From the NCBI RefSeq assembly GCF_002078505.1, contig NZ_LUAV01000016.1:352374-416373 (forward strand): 64,000 bases of DNA, written 5' to 3'. This document shows positions 60,244 to 64,000 of the stretch, piece after piece; position 1 is the first letter of the stretch, and each line of letters starts with the position of its first letter. Source of the stretch: Ensifer aridi (GTDB lineage Bacteria; Pseudomonadota; Alphaproteobacteria; Rhizobiales; Rhizobiaceae). Both the position numbers and the translations under genes were made by a program. The notes beneath the pieces are model-generated. The model saw only the letters and a program-made list of their open reading frames with translations. It did no database searches and was not told the origin of the DNA.

Positions 60244-60918
60244 CTACTGCTGGACGACGACGCGTGCGTTGCGGCCCGGGCGGACCCGCGAATAAAGGTC
60301 GATGATGTCCTGATTCATGAGCCGGATGCAGCCGGACGAGGCGGCGGTGCCGATCGAAGCCCATTCTGGCGTGCCGTGCAGACGGAAGAGCGTGTCCCTG
60401 CCGTCCTTGTTGAAGAGATAGAGCGCGCGCGCGCCGAGCGGATTGCTGATGCCGGGGCCCATGCCTTCTTCGACGTACTTGGCGACTTCCGGCTTGCGCT
60501 CGGCCATTTCCTTTGGCGGATGCCAGGTCGGCCATTCCTGCTTCCAGGCGACATAGGCCTCGCCTTCCCAGGCGAAACCGGCCTTGCCGACGCCGATGCC
60601 GTAGCGAACAGCCTTGCCGCCCGGCAGCACGTAGTAGAGGAAGCGATTCGGGGTGTTGACGACGATGGTGCCTGGCCGTTCCTTGGTCTCGTAATCGACG
60701 ATCTGGCGATGGAAGCGCTGGTCGAGACGGTTGATCGGAATGGCGGGCAGCGGGTAGCCGTGGTCCTCGATGGCGCCGTAATTGCCGGAGAAGATCTGAT
60801 TCGTCGCCACCTTTACGCCCTCGGGAGCAGAGCCGGCCGTGGTGGTGGTTTGCGAGCAGCCGGCGAGGGCAATGGTGGCCGCCAGGCTGCACAGAAGGAG
60901 AGCGTTGCGGAAGCGCAT
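60244..60918 (-). CDS. L,D-transpeptidase lipoprotein
   Basis: The 224-residue protein has a lipobox (ALAGC, Cys21) after a hydrophobic signal, so it is a lipoprotein. The YkuD domain shows HGTPEWASIG (H181) and the catalytic Cys197 in ASSGCIRLMNQDI. It forms 3-3 cross-links in peptidoglycan or anchors outer-membrane proteins to it. It is convergent with glcB and divergent from mmcB. Confidence 0.92.
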   Translation of the reverse strand: MRFRNALLLCSLAATIALAGCSQTTTTAGSAPEGVKVATNQIFSGNYGAIEDHGYPLPAIPINRLDQRFHRQIVDYETKERPGTIVVNTPNRFLYYVLPGGKAVRYGIGVGKAGFAWEGEAYVAWKQEWPTWHPPKEMAERKPEVAKYVEEGMGPGISNPLGARALYLFNKDGRDTLFRLHGTPEWASIGTAASSGCIRLMNQDIIDLYSRVRPGRNARVVVQQ

Positions 60919-61114
60919 GAGTGTCTCGTAAAAGAAAGTCAGGAGAATACGGAGGAGGGATGTCCGGCCGTCAGCGAGACCAGCTTATTTTCGATTGCAC
61001 GACGCCGCGCAAGGGATCGCGGCGCCGCAATGCGGCAGAAAAGTGCAAATTCCGTGACGATTGCTTTTTTGCAACAAAGCCGCTGACGAACGCGGAACAG
61101 ACCGAGATCAGGCG

Positions 61115-61639
61115 ATGGCGATTCTATCGATCCATGACGACAATCCGCTTGTCGACGGGCGTCAGTCCGAACGGGCGCTGAAGGTGCGCCGCGGCGTGCA
61201 GCGGCTGCTCGCCGAGCTGCGCCACGCCGTGCTGCCGGAGCTGACGCTAGCAAGCGGCAGACGGGCGGATCTCATCTCCCTGTCGGCGAAGGGCGAGATC
61301 TGGATCGTCGAGATCAAGACCTCGATCGAAGACTTTCGCGTCGACCGCAAATGGCCGGAATACCGGCTCCATTGCGATCGCCTTTTCTTCGCGACCCATG
61401 CGGAGGTGCCGCTCGACATTTTTCCGGAAGAATGCGGGCTGATGCTTTCCGACGGCTACGAGGCGCATATGTTGCGCGATGCGCCGGAACACCGCCTCGC
61501 CCCGGCAACGCGAAAATCGGTCACGCAAGCCTTTGCGCGGATCGCCGCGCAGCGGTTGATGCTCGCGGAGTGGGCCGCGGAGCGCAACGGCGAGCTCGGC
61601 AATTCGATTCGCGACATTCTGGGCGGGAGCCGAGATTAG
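61115..61639 (+). CDS. mmcB: MmcB-family DNA repair protein
   Basis: The 174-residue protein has the MmcB nuclease-like fold of the PD-(D/E)XK superfamily: GRRADLISLSAKGEIWIVEIKTS (Asp and the ExK motif), then DRKWPEYRLHCDRLFFA. In Caulobacter MmcB acts with ImuABC-type mutagenesis or repair under LexA control; the imuABC genes are not here. The start at 61115 (MAILSIHDDN) is the conserved one; an upstream in-frame start would add 18 residues. It converges on actR with a 3-bp gap. Confidence 0.88.
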   Translation: MAILSIHDDNPLVDGRQSERALKVRRGVQRLLAELRHAVLPELTLASGRRADLISLSAKGEIWIVEIKTSIEDFRVDRKWPEYRLHCDRLFFATHAEVPLDIFPEECGLMLSDGYEAHMLRDAPEHRLAPATRKSVTQAFARIAAQRLMLAEWAAERNGELGNSIRDILGGSRD

Positions 61640-61642
61640 CGA

Positions 61643-62227
61643 TTACTTCGGCGCCCGCTTCGCCAGAATGCGCTGCAGTGTTCTGCGATGCATGTTGAGG
61701 CGCCGCGCTGTCTCCGAGACGTTGCGGTCGCACATCTCGTAAACGCGCTGGATGTGTTCCCAGCGGACGCGATCGGCCGACATCGGATTCTCCGGCGGCT
61801 CCACCCGTTCGCCCTGGCGCTGGACCAGCGCCGCGAAGATGTCGTCGGCATCCGCCGGCTTTGCGAGATAGTCGAGAGCGCCGAGCTTCACCGCGTTGAC
61901 AGCGGTGGCGATATTGCCGTAGCCGGTCAGCACGATCATCCGCGTGTCGTCGCGGCGCCCGCGGATCGCCTCGATCACGTCCAGGCCGCTGCCGTCGCCA
62001 AGCCTGAGATCGATGACTGCGTGCTTCGGCGGGCGGGTCTTGGCCTTGGCGATCCCCTCCGCGACAGATTCGGCGATGTCGACCGCAAAACCGCGCGCCT
62101 CCATCGCCCGTGCCAGGCGGCGCAGGAACGGCCCGTCGTCATCGACAATCAGCAGGGTTCTGTCAGGTCCGATCAGGTCGGCATCCGCGGTGTGGGTACT
62201 TGATGCAGCCGTCGATTTTTCGATCAT
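61643..62227 (-). CDS. actR: Response regulator ActR (RegA/PrrA type)
   Basis: The 194-residue global redox regulator has a receiver domain (LLIVDDDGPF, phospho-acceptor D73 in AVIDLRLGDG, switch LAKPADAD). A Fis-like HTH at about 150-190 (RVYEMCDRNVSETARRLNMHRRTLQ) is nearly invariant among RegA/PrrA proteins. With ActS it tunes CO2 fixation, nitrogen assimilation and acid tolerance genes in S. meliloti. It lies 109 bp downstream of actS on the same strand. Confidence 0.95.
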   Translation of the reverse strand: MIEKSTAASSTHTADADLIGPDRTLLIVDDDGPFLRRLARAMEARGFAVDIAESVAEGIAKAKTRPPKHAVIDLRLGDGSGLDVIEAIRGRRDDTRMIVLTGYGNIATAVNAVKLGALDYLAKPADADDIFAALVQRQGERVEPPENPMSADRVRWEHIQRVYEMCDRNVSETARRLNMHRRTLQRILAKRAPK

Positions 62228-62336
62228 TTTTTCTCAAATCCCTGTGCGAAAACGGGCCCGCGGCAGAAACCCGGGCCTGTTCTCGGCAAACACGATGTGG
62301 GCTTTCTCACGCCCCTCTTCAATAAGCTGCCAAATG

Positions 62337-63638
62337 TCATTTCGCCAGTTTCGCATCCATCAGCGCGCGCGGCCATTCGACGCTGACCCGGGCGCCGGGA
62401 CGATCCGGGCCGCCGTTCTCGAAGCGCAGCCGCGCGCCGGAGCGCTCGAGCAGCGTCTTGGCGATGAAGAGACCGAGACCGAGGCCTCCGGCACTGTCGT
62501 CCTTCTGTCGCCGCGTGACGTAGGGCTCGCCGATTCTCGCGAGAATGTCAGGCGAGAAACCGTCTCCATCGTCCTCGATCGTCACCCGCACCCGCTCAGC
62601 GGTATGTTCCGTCGTGACCGTCACTTTCCTGCGCGCGTAATCCACCGCGTTCTCGAGCAGGTTGCCGAGGCCGTAGAGGATTCCGGCATTGCGGATGCCG
62701 ACCGGCTCGGACGAGCGGTCGCCTTTCTCCTTGAGCTCGATCTCGATCCCGAATTCGCGATGCGGCGCCATCACCTCCTCGATCAGCGACGAGAGCGGCA
62801 GGAGCCGCATATGCTCCTCGCTTTCGGACGAGAGCGTCGTCAGCCGCTTCAGGATGTCGCGACAGCGCTCACTCTGGCTGCGCAACAGATGGACGTCCTC
62901 GCCGAAGCGCGGATCGTCGCCGAGCTCCCGCTCCATCTCCTTGGCGACGACGCTGATCGTCGCAAGCGGCGTGCCGAGTTCGTGGGCGGCGGCCGCCGCG
63001 AGCCCGTCTAGCTGCGACAGATGTTTCTCGCGCTGCAGCACGAGTTCCGTCGCGGTCAGCGCCTCCGAGAGTTCGCTCGCCTCGAGCGAGACCCTGTAGG
63101 TGTAGAAGGCGGCAAAGGCGGTCATCGAGACGATCGCGAACCAGATGCCCGCCGTCAGCACCCGCGGGATCAAGAGAACGGTGCCCGGGTACCAGGGCAG
63201 CGGGAAGGGCGAGAAGGCGAGGACGGTGACGCCGATGACGGCGAAGCCCGCAAGCACGATGCTGTGCGGCTTCGGCTGCGACGCCGAGGAGATGATGACC
63301 GGCACGCAGAGCAGCGGCGCGAAAGGATTGGAGAGGCCCCCGGTGATGAAGAGCAGTGCCGTTAGTTGCGCCAGATCGAGGCCGAGCAGCACGAAGGCCG
63401 CAGGTGGCGTCAGCCGTTGCGTCGCCGGATAGCGAATCGTGAGAAAGACGTTCAAGAGCGCCAGGCTCGCAATCAGCGCCGAACAGGACACGAGCGGTAG
63501 CGGGAACTGCAGCCAAAGCGCTGTGATGATGACGGCGAGCGACTGGCCGCCGACCGCCAGCCAGCGCAGGCGAACGAGCGTCTGCAGCCTCAGGCTGCGA
63601 TTGCTGTTGAGCTCGTTGTAGAATGTCGCCGTTGCCAT
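62337..63638 (-). CDS. actS: Redox sensor histidine kinase ActS (RegB/PrrB type)
   Basis: The 433-residue kinase has about six membrane helices in the first 180 residues. The quinone-binding heptapeptide GGLSNPF is at 100-106. The H-box is AAAAAHELGTPLATISV (H219), and the redox-active cysteine is Cys259 in SQSERCRDILKRL. The ATPase shows DDGDGFSP and GLGLGLFIAKTLLERSG. The start at 63638 (MATATFYNEL) is chosen; an ATG at 63680 would add 14 residues. The partner ActR follows. Confidence 0.94.
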   Translation of the reverse strand: MATATFYNELNSNRSLRLQTLVRLRWLAVGGQSLAVIITALWLQFPLPLVSCSALIASLALLNVFLTIRYPATQRLTPPAAFVLLGLDLAQLTALLFITGGLSNPFAPLLCVPVIISSASQPKPHSIVLAGFAVIGVTVLAFSPFPLPWYPGTVLLIPRVLTAGIWFAIVSMTAFAAFYTYRVSLEASELSEALTATELVLQREKHLSQLDGLAAAAAHELGTPLATISVVAKEMERELGDDPRFGEDVHLLRSQSERCRDILKRLTTLSSESEEHMRLLPLSSLIEEVMAPHREFGIEIELKEKGDRSSEPVGIRNAGILYGLGNLLENAVDYARRKVTVTTEHTAERVRVTIEDDGDGFSPDILARIGEPYVTRRQKDDSAGGLGLGLFIAKTLLERSGARLRFENGGPDRPGARVSVEWPRALMDAKLAK

Positions 63639-63745
63639 GCCGTCTTCCGTTCCGCGAAGCGTCCGAATGTGGGCGCCCATTGCATTTCACCGGACTCTAA
63701 TCCGTTCCCGGCATTTATAAAGTGCCGCATTCATCCCCATCCGGA

Positions 63746-64000
63746 TTAGGTCCCCCGCGGTTTCGCCCGTGTCGTCGGAATCGCGTTGGCCGGGTCTTCC
63801 GGCCAGGGATGCTTCGGGTAGCGCCCGCGCATGTCGGCCCTCACATCCTTCCATGAGCCCGCCCAGAACCCCGGGAGGTCGCGGGTGGTCTGGATCGGCC
63901 GATGGCCGGGCGAAATCAGCTCCAGCAGCAGCGGCAGGCGACCGTCGCCGATCGCCGGATGCGTCTTCAGACCGAAGAGTTCCTGCACGCGGATCGACAA
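63746..64000 (-). CDS. hrpB: ATP-dependent helicase HrpB, C-terminal part (cut by window edge)
   Basis: Only the last 84 or so codons are inside the window; the gene continues beyond 64000. The visible tail (VQELFGLKTHPAI, LLLELISPGHRPIQTTRDLPGFW, then GSWKDVRADMRGRYPKHPWPEDP) matches the C terminus of the HrpB helicase. HrpB is a DEAH-box protein of unclear cellular role. The stop is TAA at 63746. It is upstream of actS on the same strand. Confidence 0.88.
   Translation of the reverse strand: MSIRVQELFGLKTHPAIGDGRLPLLLELISPGHRPIQTTRDLPGFWAGSWKDVRADMRGRYPKHPWPEDPANAIPTTRAKPRGT

Overview
The window is a contiguous piece of high-GC chromosomal DNA from a rhizobial alphaproteobacterium, most likely Sinorhizobium/Ensifer. 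The evidence is the gene set and order: gyrB; phaZ; trpFBA-accD-folC; trxA; addAB-murU-tsaE/amgK-divL; ahcY; HPr-EIIA-hprK-chvG(exoS)-chvI; pckA; coaA and the his genes; hslVU; glcB; mmcB; actR/actS. This agrees with what I recall of the S. meliloti chromosome. The species cannot be fixed from the sequence alone. There are no rRNA or tRNA genes, transposases, phage genes or CRISPR arrays. It is core chromosome with a few accessory catabolic genes.

Layout. 1-3.7 kb: an XRE regulator, gyrB and a nitroreductase. 4-15.2 kb: a catabolic region with an aldehyde dehydrogenase, an HpaI-type aldolase, a tandem-wHTH GntR regulator and, divergent from it, a six-gene operon (UxaA-type dehydratase, aldo/keto reductase, three-part sugar ABC importer, zinc dehydrogenase). 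15.5-18.6 kb: PHB depolymerase, DUF2852 protein, YgjP-like metalloprotein, and a Pmp3/YqaE gene with a stop at codon 3. 18.7-24 kb: trpFBA, accD, folC. 24.3-36.2 kb (minus strand): divL, tsaE-amgK fusion, murU-like gene, addB, addA, then trxA. 36.5-42.2 kb (minus strand): ahcY, HPr, EIIA-Man, short HprK, ChvG and ChvI. 42.5-45.4 kb: pckA, arfB, alkB. 45.5-50.1 kb (minus strand): hisB-DUF2628-hisH-hisA-hisF-hisE-coaA. 50.4-52.8 kb: hslV, a GNAT gene and hslU. 53-60.2 kb: DUF1402 protein, cytochrome P450, hydantoinase/oxoprolinase and malate synthase G. 60.2-64 kb: L,D-transpeptidase, mmcB, actR, actS and the 3' end of hrpB.

How the genes work together. The 4-15 kb block looks like one uptake-and-oxidation route for an aldose or sugar acid whose substrate is unknown. 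The 36-44 kb block links carbon signalling (HPr/EIIA/HprK), envelope and acid sensing (ChvGI) and the gluconeogenic gene pckA. pckA, glcB and phaZ all serve growth on C2/C4 compounds and stored PHB. The divL operon joins cell-cycle signalling, tRNA t6A synthesis, probable peptidoglycan-sugar salvage and double-strand-break repair.

I found no convincing wholly new system. The best leads are a near-perfect parS site at 17473-17486 with two weaker relatives; the Pmp3/YqaE gene with an early stop; the TsaE-AmgK fusion beside a MurU-like gene; the GntR regulator with two DNA-binding domains and its orphan catabolic operon; and clean palindromic operators upstream of ahcY, phaZ, gyrB and pckA. Intergenic DNA is rich in palindromic repeats, including a family present three times here.
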